From positions 6,590,643 through 6,654,642 of the forward strand of contig CM057140.1 in NCBI GenBank assembly GCA_029964075.1: a DNA stretch of 64,000 nt. Direction: 5' to 3'. The position numbers and the translations under genes were made by a program. Numbering within the stretch: the stretch's first letter is position 1; every line of letters starts with the position of its first letter. This DNA is from Patiria pectinifera (Eukaryota; Echinodermata; Asteroidea; Valvatida; Asterinidae). Below are positions 23,334 through 35,373 of this stretch, piece by piece. The notes under the pieces are model-generated. The model made no database searches, was not told the origin of the DNA, and saw only the letters and a list, made by a program, of their open reading frames with translations.

Positions 23334-23867
23334 GTGACTTTGGTGTTTCTTGGCCTAATAACGGCAGGAAAAATGGACCGCTGGATCATCACAGCTCTGA
23401 CAGATGACAGCTTGATGTGTGGGGTCTGGGCTTTCCTGTATGCATGGCATGGAATTGCGATTGCTTTCCACATTATGCATCATTGGCAATGCATTGAAGT
23501 CAACTGGACAATATTCACAGATACACATGAGATAGCCTCATGCAGGAATACCATCAAAGCAAAGTATACCGAGTCGCATTACATCCTAGCCACTAGTCCA
23601 AGGCTATGGGTTGGGCAAGAAGTACACTTCAAACAATTCCACTTGAGGGGGCTGCACTGTGGCCACAACCCAGTTGATTTTTTTGGTCTGTTAGTTTGTT
23701 TGTTTTTATGTGACAATCTCCACAGAAAGACAATAGGCATCAAATTTAAAAACAACTACCGTATAGACACATTATACAATGTATATATCGGAGGCGTTGT
23801 CGCGGATAACACACACAAAAAACCTACAATATTAAAGCGTATTCCATTGTGGTCCTGGACAAGTTGA
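23334..23867 (+). CDS. 177-codon orphan open frame, doubtful
   Basis: An uninterrupted frame of 177 codons, long for this AT-rich intergenic DNA. The predicted product has a Trp/His-rich middle (residues about 35-55, with W-H-G-I-A-I-A-F-H) and a hydrophobic stretch near FFGLLVCLFLCDNL, but no family that I recognise. There are no flanking exons with matching splice sites, and the Kozak context is unremarkable. Chance is the leading explanation; it is listed because nothing else in 21.3-24.1 kb is open over this length. Confidence 0.15.
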   Translation: MTLVFLGLITAGKMDRWIITALTDDSLMCGVWAFLYAWHGIAIAFHIMHHWQCIEVNWTIFTDTHEIASCRNTIKAKYTESHYILATSPRLWVGQEVHFKQFHLRGLHCGHNPVDFFGLLVCLFLCDNLHRKTIGIKFKNNYRIDTLYNVYIGGVVADNTHKKPTILKRIPLWSWTS

Positions 23868-24139
23868 TTGTTTTACACGCATACGCAGGGATAAGAACCT
23901 TGGATTCTGGTAAATCAAACGGTTGACGAGTCTGTATAACGATCGCTGGTGTTCTAATATTAATATTACACAGCAGCAATACTCTCTTACAGTTGTTCTT
24001 CATCCTTGTTTTATCTGCTGCGAGAGGTCCCTCAGTTATTGGTCACAGTTGAAGCCGACGTAAAAGTGGCTGCATGCTCACAAAATTCATGATGTCATCC
24101 TAGATATGGAAACCTCCTCTTGGATACTGTAAAGCTGAG

Positions 24140-26320
24140 ACTTAAACCAATGTGAGTTAACGCATCCACTTCCACATTGCCACCCGTAATGTAGACAAGC
24201 CTACAAGTGGAGACAGGATCCTTGATAAATGCTATGGAAACGTGCAAGGAGCATATAAAACTATCATCATGGCTGGGTTGGGATCGTCGGACCATAATAC
24301 TGTTCAACTTCAACCCAAGTTATGTCCACCGATTGACACAAACTAAACCCCTTGTAAAGACTGTCAGGGTGTGGTCAGTGGACAACATTGCAACCTGGAG
24401 GGCATGCTTCAAGTGTACGGATTGGGAGGTCTTTACAACATCTGCCACACTGGATGAGGCTACAGATGAGATCTCCATATATCAATTTCTGTCAAGCCGT
24501 GATCAACCCAGAGGTGTATCGGGTTAATCCTAACAACAAACCGTTGCCTGGGAGTGATCTCAGGATCATACTCCGTTAAAAACAAGCTGCTTTGATTAAC
24601 AGTGACATATATTGTAAAAGAAAAGGGATCAGCGAAAGATGAAGAAGCTGACTGTGCAATGCAAGAAAGACTATGCGGATAGGATTGAACAGAAATATTT
24701 AAATCAGGCAGTGTTAAACAAGTATGAGACGGTATGAACAAAAAATGTCTGGATATGACAAAAATTCTGTCCAGGTCATTAATTTGAAGGATGTCCCAAC
24801 TCTTGCGAATGAATTGAACAATTTGTTTTCATTCGTTTTGATGAGCATGACTTTATATCAGCCAGGAATAATTTATCAGGAAATGAAAGGAATTCAATAA
24901 AGGAGGGCAGCATTGAGCTACCGGTACCGGTAGGTCTCTCTGAAGTTGAAACATCCCTCAATAATGTTGAATGTGGTAAGGCAGCTGGGCCTCGTGGAAT
25001 TTGTGGTGAATACTCAAAACTTGTTACAAGGAACTAACCTTAGTTTTTCATTCATTGTTTTAATGGTCATTGGATTTTTAGGTATAGTCCCAAAGCTGTG
25101 GAAATCCTGTGCCATTCCGATACCCAAAATATCCAAACCAGTTGTCATGAATGATTACAGACCCTTAGCACTTACTGCTATTCCCATGAAATGTTTTGAG
25201 AAGATCAAGTGTATGCTTCTGTCACAAACCAAGGTGAATATTGATCCGTATCAGTTTGCTTGTATAGAGAAAAACGAGGGGTAGAGGAGGCTGGCATTAC
25301 CTTACTGCACACAATTTATGTTCACCTTGAGAATGCATCTGATGTTAGAGTTCTTTTTTTTGTTATTTCTCATCAGCATTTACTACTTCACAGGCTCATG
25401 TGTTGATGGAGAAATTGCAGAGTTTGGTAGTAAACCCTATCCTTAATTTATGGATTATGGATTTTACTGAATGACAGCAAAGAGTTACAGTAGAGAGTTC
25501 AATACAATAATATTTTATCTGAAGTTAACGCGTGCAATACTGGCACCTTGCATGGATGTGACCAGCTAGATTGTTTATTTTATATTTGAATAATTGAAAT
25601 ACACAGATCCATCTTCCTGTTTTACTGTAGAATATGCAGAATATACTTGTTGGATTAACTTCAAACAATGATGTTAGTGGTTACTGGGACAATGTGAATA
25701 CTTTTGTTATGGTGCGACGATAACTATGGGTACATGTATTTCACCCTCAAACTGTTAAATGTACAAAGAAAATCATATTTGATTTTAGGAAAAAGGGGAC
25801 CATTAATCACAAGTTTCTAAATATCTGAAGAAGGTTAATGTTGATTTTGTTTCCGAGTACAGATATCTGGGCGTCAACCTTGATGATAAACTGAACGAAA
25901 GTGTAATGTATTACTGGGAAAGTCAGTGCGAAGTGCAACCAACGCTTGTATTTTCGTTACATGTACATGACATCATTCAATGTTCATACTGATGTACAAC
26001 TGATTTTTAATAAACCAGAATAATAATAATAATAAAAATCTGTTCATCATTCTGTAGTGTGGCGTGGTATAGTAGGCCTTCTTCTGGAAACATCAGAAAA
26101 CTGAATCGTATTATCAAACCAACAAGTCGGGTGGTTGGTGCTGATGTTAAGCAATTCTAAAGATTCCTTTTACAATAGTGCTTCGGAGAATAAATTCCCG
26201 ACTAGTGTATCTGACAAAGATCACATATCCAGTATAGAATAGTCTTATCTTTACTTTCACTTACAGAATGCAGGGCAAAACCCTTCTATTGATTTGTCCA
26301 TAGCAAAGCACAGGAGACAC
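24140..26320 (+). mobile_element. Decayed LINE (endonuclease tail, reverse transcriptase)
   Basis: Translated similarity moves between frames, so the element is dead. The order is that of a non-LTR ORF2. NVDKPTSGDRILDKCYG and GLGSSDHNTVQLQPKL (about 24180-24320) form the apurinic-type endonuclease end with its S-D-H motif. The linker has FKCTDWEVF and NPNNKP (24410-24545). The RT start is SLSEVETSLNNVECGKAAGP (about 24930-24990), followed by VPKLWKSCAIPIPK and MNDYRPLALTAIPMKCFEKI (25086-25205). A late thumb-like EYRYLGVNLDDKLN is at about 25857-25895. The motifs fit a CR1/Rex1-like element of the Jockey group; the exact clade is uncertain. Neither a 5' start nor a 3' tail could be defined. 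Confidence 0.85.
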
Positions 26321-26843
26321 AAGGTCACCGTTTATTGACTGATATAGAGACTTGCTTGTTTTTACTTTGTAGTCTGTTTTAAAACAAAATAACTGATGCA
26401 CTGTAGAACATACTGTAATGCAAGAACTCTCCCTGAATAATCCAGTGTGTCGTTGCTGTGAATATTTTAACTGTCGTACTTTAACGCTCCATCAGAGAAG
26501 TCGATGTCCAGGCAAAAACAGAGATAAAATTTCAAAATGCTCTGAAAACCCTGTGCCCCAAAACATTCAGACTTCACCCTTAAACGTATATTATACGTAA
26601 CCTAAAATTTCCCAAAAAATCTGCATGCCTCGTGATCTGAATACTCTTTTCTGCCCTATTTAAACCTTCTGAAACTTTTATTACATAACCTTTGCACCAT
26701 CTATGTGTTGCTCAAATTCCTCAGACAATGATTTCCGACAATACTTCGAAACGTGAGAATAAGACACCCCGAGATGAACACAAATCTGGTTAGGGATTCC
26801 TTTCTCCCATCAGCCATCCAACAGTATGACAATTCTTCTTTAT

Positions 26844-27101
26844 CTATTCATAAGATAATAATTTTGCGTCGGGATGTTGTAAATCAAATTTGGTTTTGCC
26901 CTTCACCAACGTATAACCTCCCGAGTGAAAGTTGAAATCACTCGGGTGGGACTTGAACCCATGACCTCCAGCTTTCTAGTGCAGACCTCTAACCACTTGA
27001 CCACCGAGCTTATACGTCGGTGAAGGGCAAAACCTAATTTGAATTTACATACATGTTCATGTACATCACCTCGACGCAAAATTCAATCTTATGAATAGTG
27101 T
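26844..27101. mobile_element. Inverted-repeat element with a tRNA-Ser-like core
   Basis: Arms of ~70 bp: the left arm begins CTATTCATAAGAT and includes TTTTGCGTCGGG and GGTTTTGCCCTTCACC; the right arm (about 27010-27101) is its imperfect complement. Between them, on the minus strand (27008-26938), is a tRNA-like sequence starting GCTCGGTGGTCAAGTGG with an ACTAGAAA loop as in tRNA-Ser(AGA) and a GGGTTCAAGTCCC B-box, but without the long serine variable arm. It may be a SINE captured between inverted repeats or a true composite. Confidence 0.75.
26938..27008 (-). tRNA. tRNA-Ser-like sequence (degenerate, probably not a functional tRNA)
   Basis: A-box TGGTCAAGTGGTTAGAGG and B-box GGTTCAAGTCC are spaced as in a tRNA. 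The acceptor ends GCTCGG and CCGAG partly pair, and the anticodon-loop position reads CTAGAAA. The anticodon stem (CTGC/GCTGG) is imperfect and the class II variable arm is absent. A role as a pol III promoter of a repeat is more likely than tRNA function. Confidence 0.4.
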
Positions 27102-28524
27102 GGTACCCGGTGCTATGTACATCAGATTCGAACCAGCCAACTGATCCCGTAACATCCACCCATCTACTTTGCAACATCAACCCACTCCAAGGAAGTGACA
27201 CAAGGGGTGTATGGTTCAAATAAAAACAAAACGTTTCAATACTTGTGTGCTTCGTGTTGGTGTCCTTTTCTGCTTTAGTTTTTGGTAAATTTTTATTATT
27301 TTGGCTTTTTTACTGGGTTTCCCCCCCTTGTATTCCAAGAGCATGTAGACATGATAGAGTATAATCTTGAACTGCCTTTACCTTGTTTGTGAACTATCAA
27401 ACTATGAAAGAAATGTCCATGTACATATCTGTGGTGCACGTAATTCCCATCTATGATCCATTACCTGTGATTATGCATACTTTATGGTCAAGCAATCAAT
27501 CCACAATTCTGATTTCCTTATTGCAATTGTACGCCTTCATGCATCGCTTCACACATTTAGAAAAACTCCCATATAATTTTTTGAGGAACTAGTACTTCGC
27601 ATACATGTACCGGTATATGTGATATTTCGTTATCCTTGGTCCATATGAACGTGTGCCAGAGAAGAACTTCCATCTGACATGAGTCAAACAATGCACAATT
27701 TACCCCATTTTGACAATTTTTGGTATTTAAAATCAACCTCAGTGCTTGCATGAATAACCAGATGCTTACATATTGGAAACATCAATCATTTAATTATTCT
27801 GTGGCTGGCTGAACCTCAAAGCAAAACCTAATCATGTATTCAAAGTGAGAGGCCGCAATTACAACATGTACGAGCAAATATGCATAACAAATGTATGTAA
27901 TAAACTGCTTCATAAATCAAAAGAGAAAAATTGCAAAAACTTTACTTGAACATGTGTTGAAAACAAAAATAAATATATTATTTCAGATTACTTGCTTCAG
28001 AAACTCATGACTCTATAATCATTAAACATTTTGTTGTCATGTATCTATGGCACCTTTTGGAAAAATGAACCTGTTATTTGACCATATCAGGACTCAAAAA
28101 TCTAGTGGAACAGTTAGTAGAGATCAGGTAACACTGCAATAGGGTTGGGAAATCCTAATACTCACCTCCTCTTTCTTGAAGGGAGGGGGGGGGGGAGAGG
28201 GAGGGGTACAGACGTGCACAAAAAGAAAACCAAAACCAAAATAAAAAACTCCCAGAGACAAAAGGCTAAAATGGAAATGTTAATAATCATTCAGACCACG
28301 CCTCATACTTAAAGCAAGATGTTCTTAACATAGGGATAGGTACGGTACTGTAGTAAACATGATTAATGACCCACTGATTGGATCTGGCGATGTAGGGGAT
28401 GCTGCAAACATTGCCTGTCTCAAACTCACATTTGCCTTGATTAGGTTTAAATGAATCAAAATGATGACAGGACAGAGATTGCATGTGGGTGGATGATCTC
28501 TTCAGAGCAGTTTTATTGGTTGCT
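27102..28524. other. Non-coding stretch, nothing recognised
   Basis: No gene is seen. A G-rich run at about 28180-28205 (GGAGGGGGGGGGGGAGAGGG) is the only notable composition. Confidence 0.45.
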
Positions 28525-28867
28525 TTAACCCTAACCACCCCAACTCCATCAAAATCCATCCCCCCATGTTGGTGGATTTTGGGGGACTTGGTCCAGAAGA
28601 CCTGGCGTGACTAAATATCAATGGGGTTTGATGGACTTGGGCCTAATGGCCTGAAGCAGTGCTAGAGGTATCCGATTGACTTTGCCTAGCTTCCCGTACT
28701 GCTACTGGGATAAAAGCCATGTGTAGCAAGTCCATGAATGTCAACCAGTGCGTCAGTGGTGGATTCCATTATGTCATGTACAGTTTTGTTTTAGACGCAT
28801 AGTGATTGATGGATTTTGATGGAATTGGTCCAGGTCCTAGTAAAAGATGCTAGGGAGTTAGGGTTAA
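28525..28867. mobile_element. Inverted-repeat element with TTAACCCTAAC ends, copy 1
   Basis: Ends TTAACCCTAACCACCCC and GGGAGTTAGGGTTAA; inside, CCATCAAAATCCATC faces GATGGATTTTGATGG. Repeats of GGATTTTGG.GGACTTGG-like words fill the interior. A related, more diverged copy lies at 29724-29947. The end resembles a telomere word only by coincidence. Confidence 0.7.
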
Positions 28868-29723
28868 GGATGATCAGGCATTAGGATGATTAAAGAATTA
28901 AAAGACTCTTTATTTCAGTATATTTGTGTAAATTCTGACAGGCTGGACATAGGCTATTGCATCCGACTTGTTCTTGAGTTCCAGTCTGAGGCACAGCTCA
29001 TCAGACATGTGCGACTCCTTCATCTCTAAATCATATGTGGGCAGGTTGACTCTCTGAAACTGTACGGAGACATGCTCTACTGCCTTTGGTCTTTAACTCC
29101 CTGACAAACTGCATATCTTCCAGTTTTCAAATTTTCTGACAGAAATGCCCCTGATAAAGGTAAAACTGCTTAAATATTCCACTTGAAGTGCAAAGTGTCA
29201 GCCCTGTCTCAACTAGGATTACAAACTAATGAGTGCACACTGAGTCACTGTTGAGTGCAAATTAAAAATCCATGCTAATTCAACTTGAGTTCAAGTCCAC
29301 GTTTCTAAAAGTGGGAGTCAATTTTGACAAAAATGACACTTGTGAATCATACATCATACATGACAATCCAGTAGAGTAAACCTGCTCCACTATGGCTAAG
29401 AACATCTTGCAAGTTAATGGCCTCATACCAAAAGAGAAGAGAAAACCCGAGGGACAGAAATAGTAAATTGGCCAGGCAGTTAGTTATTGGGGAAATAAAA
29501 CCACATGCATAATTCATGACAAACCAGATGTAATCAAACATGCTTACTCGCTGTGAATATTGCCAGGTGGAATAAATGAATGAAAATGGGAAGAAAATGA
29601 ACAAAATACAATGTTACATGAAAGTATGTACATATTAAAGTGAATCAACTGATATGAAATGCATACATTTTTTTAAATGAAGTGAAATGCGAATTGATAT
29701 TCTTTCCTTGACACCATTTACCA
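28868..29723. other. Spacer, nothing recognised
   Basis: AT-rich intergenic DNA between two related inverted-repeat elements. Confidence 0.4.
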
Positions 29724-29947
29724 TTAAGCCTAACCTTCCCGGCTCCAACAAAGTCCATCCCCCATTTGGGGGATTTTGGTTGGCAGGCCATTGAGTACCA
29801 AGTCCATCAAAATCAGTAGTATTTGTAGTGGTGGGTTTGTGGTGGATTTCAGTGGATTTGGTCCTGAAGCATTATGTCAAGCAAAGTCATTGGTGGGTTT
29901 TGGCAGACCGGGTACTGTTCTTAGTAAAACTCAGTAGGGAGTATTAA
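29724..29947. mobile_element. Inverted-repeat element with TTAAGCCTAAC ends, copy 2
   Basis: Starts TTAAGCCTAACCTTCCCGG, has AAGTCCATC and GTGGATTTCAGTGGATTTGG words, and ends CAGTAGGGAGTATTAA. Relative to 28525-28867 it is shorter and diverged. Confidence 0.55.
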
Positions 29948-31011
29948 GAGAGAGATCTACAGTTGTAGTATTTGGGCCTGAAATCACCACAAACTCTAAA
30001 TGCCTTGTACAGAGTACATGTACATGTACTATAAACTACTAAGCACCGTTGATATATTGATATATATACTCGATTATTTGATATTATTTATATATCAATA
30101 TTGCCGAGAGCAATTTTTTAATTATTCGTATCAAAATATCTAAAGTTTCCATAATTGAGGAATGATATTGAAAAGATCGAAAATGCGTTTGTGCTTTTAC
30201 TTTGTGTTTATCATTTGCTGTATAATGAGATAAAACTCGGAGGCAACTTGTGCTTGTTACTCAAAATAAAAACATCTCGAAATGCCAAGCGGCATCGCTT
30301 TGTGCTCTGCGTTTGCTGGAATTCGCGGTCTCCCCCAATGTAAAACCTCAAAAGAAAGTGCCCATTCTGGACAAACTGTCAGTGCTGAGATTTGTTTTAA
30401 GAAGTTTGAGCAATTGATATTGATTGAATTTTTTTTTTTTGGTTAAATCAAAGTGTCATCTTTATGGTCTTCAACTTTTAGCTGTTTTGTTGGCAAAACT
30501 GATATTTTGGCAGCAATGTGGATGTTGCCTTCAGATTTATAGAAAAGTGAAAATGCACTGTACTGACAAATGTTGACAACACAACCCCTCACCCAAATGT
30601 TGCTGTCAATTGCCTTTGAATGAGACACTCATTACTCAACACACACACATGCAGATTGACTGACCTTCATCTTCCCCCTAATTTGTCTATGATATGACTG
30701 GCAATATATGCAGTGGCTGCCACCTTGATCATTTTTCCCTATTAGAGCTATTTCCACCTGTTGCACACAGACACCCCAGACAGTGTCAATATATCGCTGG
30801 ATAACTAACAGAATATCACCATGGAAACATATGGTGGTTGTACACATGTAGCATTCTGAGTCTGCATAATATGACGTGTGCTTACAAAGTCTAATCTGTT
30901 CACTCAACCAATTAGCTTGGAAGGAAAATATAATGACACAGAACAGGACTATAGTCAACTTTAGGTAGAGTTATCATTTACATGCATCAACAAATACTTC
31001 CCTACGCTGAA
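29948..31011. other. Non-coding stretch with a TATATATC-rich patch
   Basis: A 30050-30125 segment is rich in ATATATC/GATATAT words and can fold. Elsewhere there is nothing recognisable; short minus-strand open frames around 30.6-31.0 kb show no family features. Confidence 0.4.
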
Positions 31012-31196
31012 TGCATACATGTGCTCTGTCCATTTTGGGGGTCGTCTTATTGAATGACTACTGCTGACTGCTGTAGTCAATGCGTGTGTGGTACAGGACC
31101 ACGCATTTAATTTGTGTGTACGTACATGTATGGTATGCAGGGTGGCCTCCACTATCAATACCCAAAAAGTGATGATAAAATTCAAGGATAAAGTTT
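31012..31196 (+). repeat. Dispersed ~180-bp repeat, inverted relative to 51657-51825
   Basis: Shares long stretches with the complement of 51657-51825: TGTCCATTTTGGGGGTCGTC, TTATTGAATGACTACTGCTG, CCTCCACTATCAATACCCAA and GTGATGAT.AAATTC. It is non-coding and its family is unknown. The copy at 51.7 kb lies inside a pogo-like MITE. Confidence 0.8.
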
Positions 31197-31556
31197 GTAA
31201 TACCTTGTTTACATGGTCTGAAATTTTTGTTTGTTTCCATTGGTAAACAACAGAGTTATTCAGGATGAAAAGTAGGACATTTATTTTTGACACGCAGTAC
31301 ATGTGTACAATACAATGTATTTATGGACATTTTCTTGTGCAAAATTGGACCAGTTCTGCGAATAAGTTGTACATACTGTACAATGTACAGTATCCCATGT
31401 ATCTTTTTAATTTTCATGCATAAAGACAGTATAGATCACTGTCAGTTAACATCTAAAGACCCAAAGTACTTGGTCTACTCATTAAAATCATCCATCATCT
31501 ACGGACAACTGAACAGTTAATTTGAACACACAACACTCAACACATTCAACATTTAT

Positions 31557-33292
31557 TAGGCCGAACAAAAAAAATGGTGTGTTTACGGTAACGGCCTGAA
31601 AAAAATCCAGGTAGGTAGGTAGGGAAATAATTTTATTTTGTAATTTTTTTTTTCATTTCAGTTCTGCATGCCCATACGTGTTCTTTCGCAAAAAAAATTG
31701 TATAAAACCACTATTCAAGCATTGAAGATATTCAATCGATACACTTCAATCCAAATAATTTGTATTTTTTCAAACGTGGGGAAGATTTGCTGTGATTCAA
31801 CAACCCGAAAATGTTTGAACTTTAGAAGCTCTCTGGTGCATTTTTAGAGCAAATCTGGGGGTCTTTATCGTAAGATTTGTCCTTGAAATTCAGAGGAGAT
31901 CTTGTAGGTCACTAATATTTTTGTAATTAAAGAAAAAAATCCAAATTGTTAACTTAAAAAAAAAATAACATTGCACAACCTGTGTTTCATTGCTTCCTAA
32001 CTAGAAAAGTATGAATTACATTTACATGTAAGTTTCAAACTAAGAAATTAAGGTGGAGAAAAAAACAACCTTTGCTTCCGATTACATGCCTTTCAAAATA
32101 GCGTCAGTAGGTCGGAAAATTATTTCGCCAATTTTCTTGGGGGCTGATTAATGGAGCATCATTCGTACTAAAGAGCAAGGAATCATGTTTATTTTGTGCT
32201 TGGATTATTTTCATTTGTGCCACGAAAGTTATCAAGATTGGCTATCAAAAGTGATTAAAACTTGCCTCACCTAATTAAAAATATATTTGAGGTCGGTGAT
32301 TCCACTTCATGCTTAACATACATCACGGCCGCTGGCACCGCCAACATTCCGCCTGGCTGGCCGAACATCGCGCCGAACTCACGGCCCACGTGGCTGAAAA
32401 TCTTGCACTACTGCAGAAACACGCTACGATGTTTCGCCACAAGTTCGAGCTTTGCAATCTTGTCATTTTAATGGAAAACACATACACTGTACACAGAAAG
32501 TAAAGATCACGTTCTGTGAATTAATTCGCAGAAATTCTCTTTCTCCAGCGATGTTTGTTGGTAATATTTTTACGATCCAACTTCGGCCCACTACATCATC
32601 ATGCTGTATATGATACGAATACCGTATATGATACGGCATGGGGGACAGAGAGGCAGTAGTCACTGGTTCCGGTCCTTCATCATAGCATTGATTCTGTTAG
32701 CTGGCGAAGGGAGCCAGTGTACCATGCTGTACGTATGTTATACGTTAGCTGGGTGCTGCTGGTGGTCAACATAACACGTCATCGTGTGCATTTTGATCAC
32801 ACATGCATCGGAAAAACAGGATTTTGGTCAAGATTTTGCATGTCAAGATGAAATAATGGCGTATGTAACGATCAAATTGTGCATTTTAATGGCGTGTATG
32901 ATAATTATATTGTGCGTATCAGGGGCAAAAAAATGTGATTTTTTTTTTTTTGTCGGCGTATTAGGGCCGCTGCAATTCGGGCGTATCGGCCGCACGCACG
33001 TACGCACGCGTGCGTTGTAAAAAATAATCGTGAGTAGTTTGAGAATCAGTTTTTGAGATGACGCGATTTTTTGACGTTTACAGGTATTATTGTGTTTGTC
33101 AATCATGGTCAGATTCAAGTGTGGAAAATGTTTTTTGTTGTGGCAAATAATTAAAAGTACTTGAAATGTTTAAAATTTGTCAATTATCAACCTTCAAAAT
33201 GGCAATAAAAAGTTTGAGGTCGGCAATTTGGCCAAAAAAAATCCAGGTCGGTCGGGTTACCGTAAACACACCATTTTTTTTGTTTGACCTTA
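31557..33292. mobile_element. 1.7-kb element with AGGCCRAACAAAA ends
   Basis: Inverted ends of ~35 bp: left AGGCCGAACAAAAAAAATGG then TGTGTTTACGGTAAC; right GTTACCGTAAACACACC then ATTTTTTTTGTTTGACCT. Inside the ends, AAAAAATCCAGGT faces its like in direct sense (31610 and 33238). No transposase is recognisable. It contains an unusual GC-rich patch (32326-32450), a CGCACGCACGTACGCACGCG patch near 32991 and TACCGTATATGATACGG words. Confidence 0.8.
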
Positions 33293-34144
33293 ACACTACA
33301 TGTAAGCTAAATGAGGCGTAAGACAGCCGATAGCGTAAAAGACGACATAGGCCTTCATTTTTCCTTGGTAATTTTACACAAATCGCAGTCTGATTTCAAT
33401 CAAATTCACTGTATGTTCCGATGAAAACCAACCTCTCTCAAATGAGATACTGTGCAAGTAGATACATAATTGGTTAGTTTAATGTACTTTGCAATACATG
33501 CTTTGCTTTTAGACATCAAATACGAACAAGTTGTTGGGATGTTCCACCCTCAAACATGCCCAACCAATTGAACACCAAACCAAACATCTGTAAGTATAGC
33601 ATGGAATGAGAGCTCTGTCAGACCATAGAGCTTCATGTGGGTCTGTGGTCCAACAGACTAAGGCTCCCACAGTCCCAGGGCTGTAATGCTTCTGCTTGGA
33701 ACAGCTGACACTAATGGCTGTTTACACATGATGGCTTTTCTTCTTGCCAGCTCCCCATGCTTAAGATCGCTTTCCACTGTCTGACAGTGGTCCAGAGATA
33801 ACTCAATTTAGATGCCATTCACACTGACTGTGAAGGTCAATGATGTACACGCTAAAGTCAGATCTGACTTTTAGACAAGCACCTTCCTCTACATAATGTA
33901 CATTATTGTCTAATGTACCGTACTGTGCATGAAGCTGAATCAGCTGTAAGTTCAAAACTTAAGTAAACTAGAAAACTTAAAATGCTGTCGTGCTGATCAT
34001 TTTCCCCGGACTATAACTCAATGAAAATAAAAAGTCTTTCCACTTTTTAATTTTTTTTACCCAAAGTTTAAGAAAAGTATGTAGTAATAGGGGAAAAATT
34101 TATTTGATGAGAAATAACTTTGATTGACAGGGTGTAGAACTCAC
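33293..34144. other. Downstream (intronic) flank of the Rab-binding exon
   Basis: If the minus-strand exon at 34145-34326 is real, this is the start of its downstream intron. No further exon (for example a zinc finger or C2 domain) could be recognised here or further left. Confidence 0.4.
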
Positions 34145-34326
34145 TTGACTCGTTCTTGGTCATGTTGTCTCAGCTGCTCATCACGGTCCAGCACTGAGAA
34201 AATGATGTTGCGCTCTTCCTCTGACAGATGCTGCAGGTCAATCAACGATGGGGACAGGCGCTGTGACACCATCTGCCCAAGGCCACCTGACGACTCTTGG
34301 TGTGAGACTTTCTCACTGGAAGACAT
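34145..34326 (-). CDS. Exon of a Rab-binding-domain protein (RIM/rabphilin/synaptotagmin-like type), partial gene
   Basis: Minus-strand frame from ATG 34326-34324 to a strong donor AA|GTGAGT at 34144 (phase 2), 60 codons plus 2 nt. After a polar lead (MSSSEKVSHQESSGG...) it gives L-Q-H-L-S-E-E-E-R-N-I-I-F-S-V-L-D-R-D-E-Q-L-R. This is the signature of the first helix of Rab-binding domains: RIM has an LTEEERNII block, and synaptotagmin-like proteins have an E-E-E...VLxRDxxLxxxEEERV block. Such proteins tether secretory vesicles by binding Rab3 or Rab27. The ATG follows a pyrimidine-rich tract ending TTCCAG, so it could instead be an internal exon starting a few bases in. The remaining exons should lie at lower coordinates or in large introns; none was identified. 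Confidence 0.6.
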
Positions 34327-35205
34327 GAGTGAAGAGAGGGGAGGGGGAGGTGGGTGAGGGCAGGATAGGCTACTTCAGCTGATGATAACAACTGTGTTAT
34401 CAGTCATCAATACATTGTACAATATAGGTAGGTTGGCTATGTGGGTTAACAGCATGGGTGCGGTGTTGACATCACAGATCTGTAGAAGGAGACACAAAGG
34501 GGAAAAATGGATCATGTCAATAAGAGTTTAAATTATCAATGTACACACATTATGTGCATGTGCTGGTTCATGCAGTGTAGTTATAAATGCCAAACATGCT
34601 TCATAAACAACAGAAAACGATGAGACTGTGACGGGAAAGCCGGCACATCTTGGAGGGTGGCCAAGATGTTAGGTCAGACACTCTATGTCAGTTCATCTTT
34701 ATGTCAGTCCACACTCCCATGATGGGCCAGGAATTACTTGCAACCCCTCAAACCACCATGGTACCTTGACTGTACTGCCAGACTATTGTCAATGACTTTA
34801 ACTGTGCATGTACCTTGCCAAATCGTTCCCTTTTAATTTATAACACCTCATCCACAGACTCTATATCTTGATAGGCCAACAGCGAGTCACATGGTATTCG
34901 CTTTTTTTGCTGTCTTGCCGTGCACGGCCAAAAGTATACCTGTAGCAAGAAGCAACCAAAGTCCTATACCCATAGCAACCAAAGTACATACGCATAAGAA
35001 CTGTTATTATGCATGCAAATGCATACATACAGGTGTGCGCGTTGCGCGTATTGTTCCAAAGTGCGCGCTAGCGCTAGTGAGCTGGGTTCAAACATTTCGT
35101 GAAGGGGTAGTTTGGAAAGAGCAAGTAAACTAATTTTGTATTCAAATTGAAGTACATCTCAATTGTATTAAGCTTAAAATCAAGCAGAATCTGCAAGAGG
35201 TGTTA
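34327..35205. other. Non-coding flank, nothing recognised
   Basis: Upstream of the Rab-binding exon on the minus strand. It begins with a C/T-rich tract (G/A on this strand, 34330-34360); no promoter element could be assigned. Confidence 0.4.
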
Positions 35206-35373
35206 TAAAACAAATACTGACTGCTTTATCTCATGGTGTAGTAACCTAGCCTCTCTTGGTGATCCATGGAGCATTCTACTTTCCCTCGGCTTCGCCTGGG
35301 GACAAATAGAATGCTTCATGGATCACCTCGGGAGGCTGGTTTTACTGCAACACTAGAAGCAGTCAATATTTGT
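35206..35373. mobile_element. 168-bp hairpin element
   Basis: Left arm words GACTGCTT, TAGCCTC, GGTGATCCATG and GCATTCTA face right arm words GAATGC, CATGGATCACCTCGGGAGGC and AAGCAGTC. The whole segment folds on itself with a short CCTCGGCTTCGCCTGGGG centre. It is a non-coding MITE-like foldback. Confidence 0.7.

Noticed and set aside
28525-28867. TTAACCCTAAC resembling telomere sequence
   Set aside because: A single terminal word on each side of an inverted-repeat element; no tandem TTAGGG array.
30632-30958. 108-codon minus-strand frame with several Cys and His residues as a zinc-finger exon of the Rab-binding gene
   Set aside because: The Cys spacing does not fit a FYVE-type finger and there are no matching splice sites.
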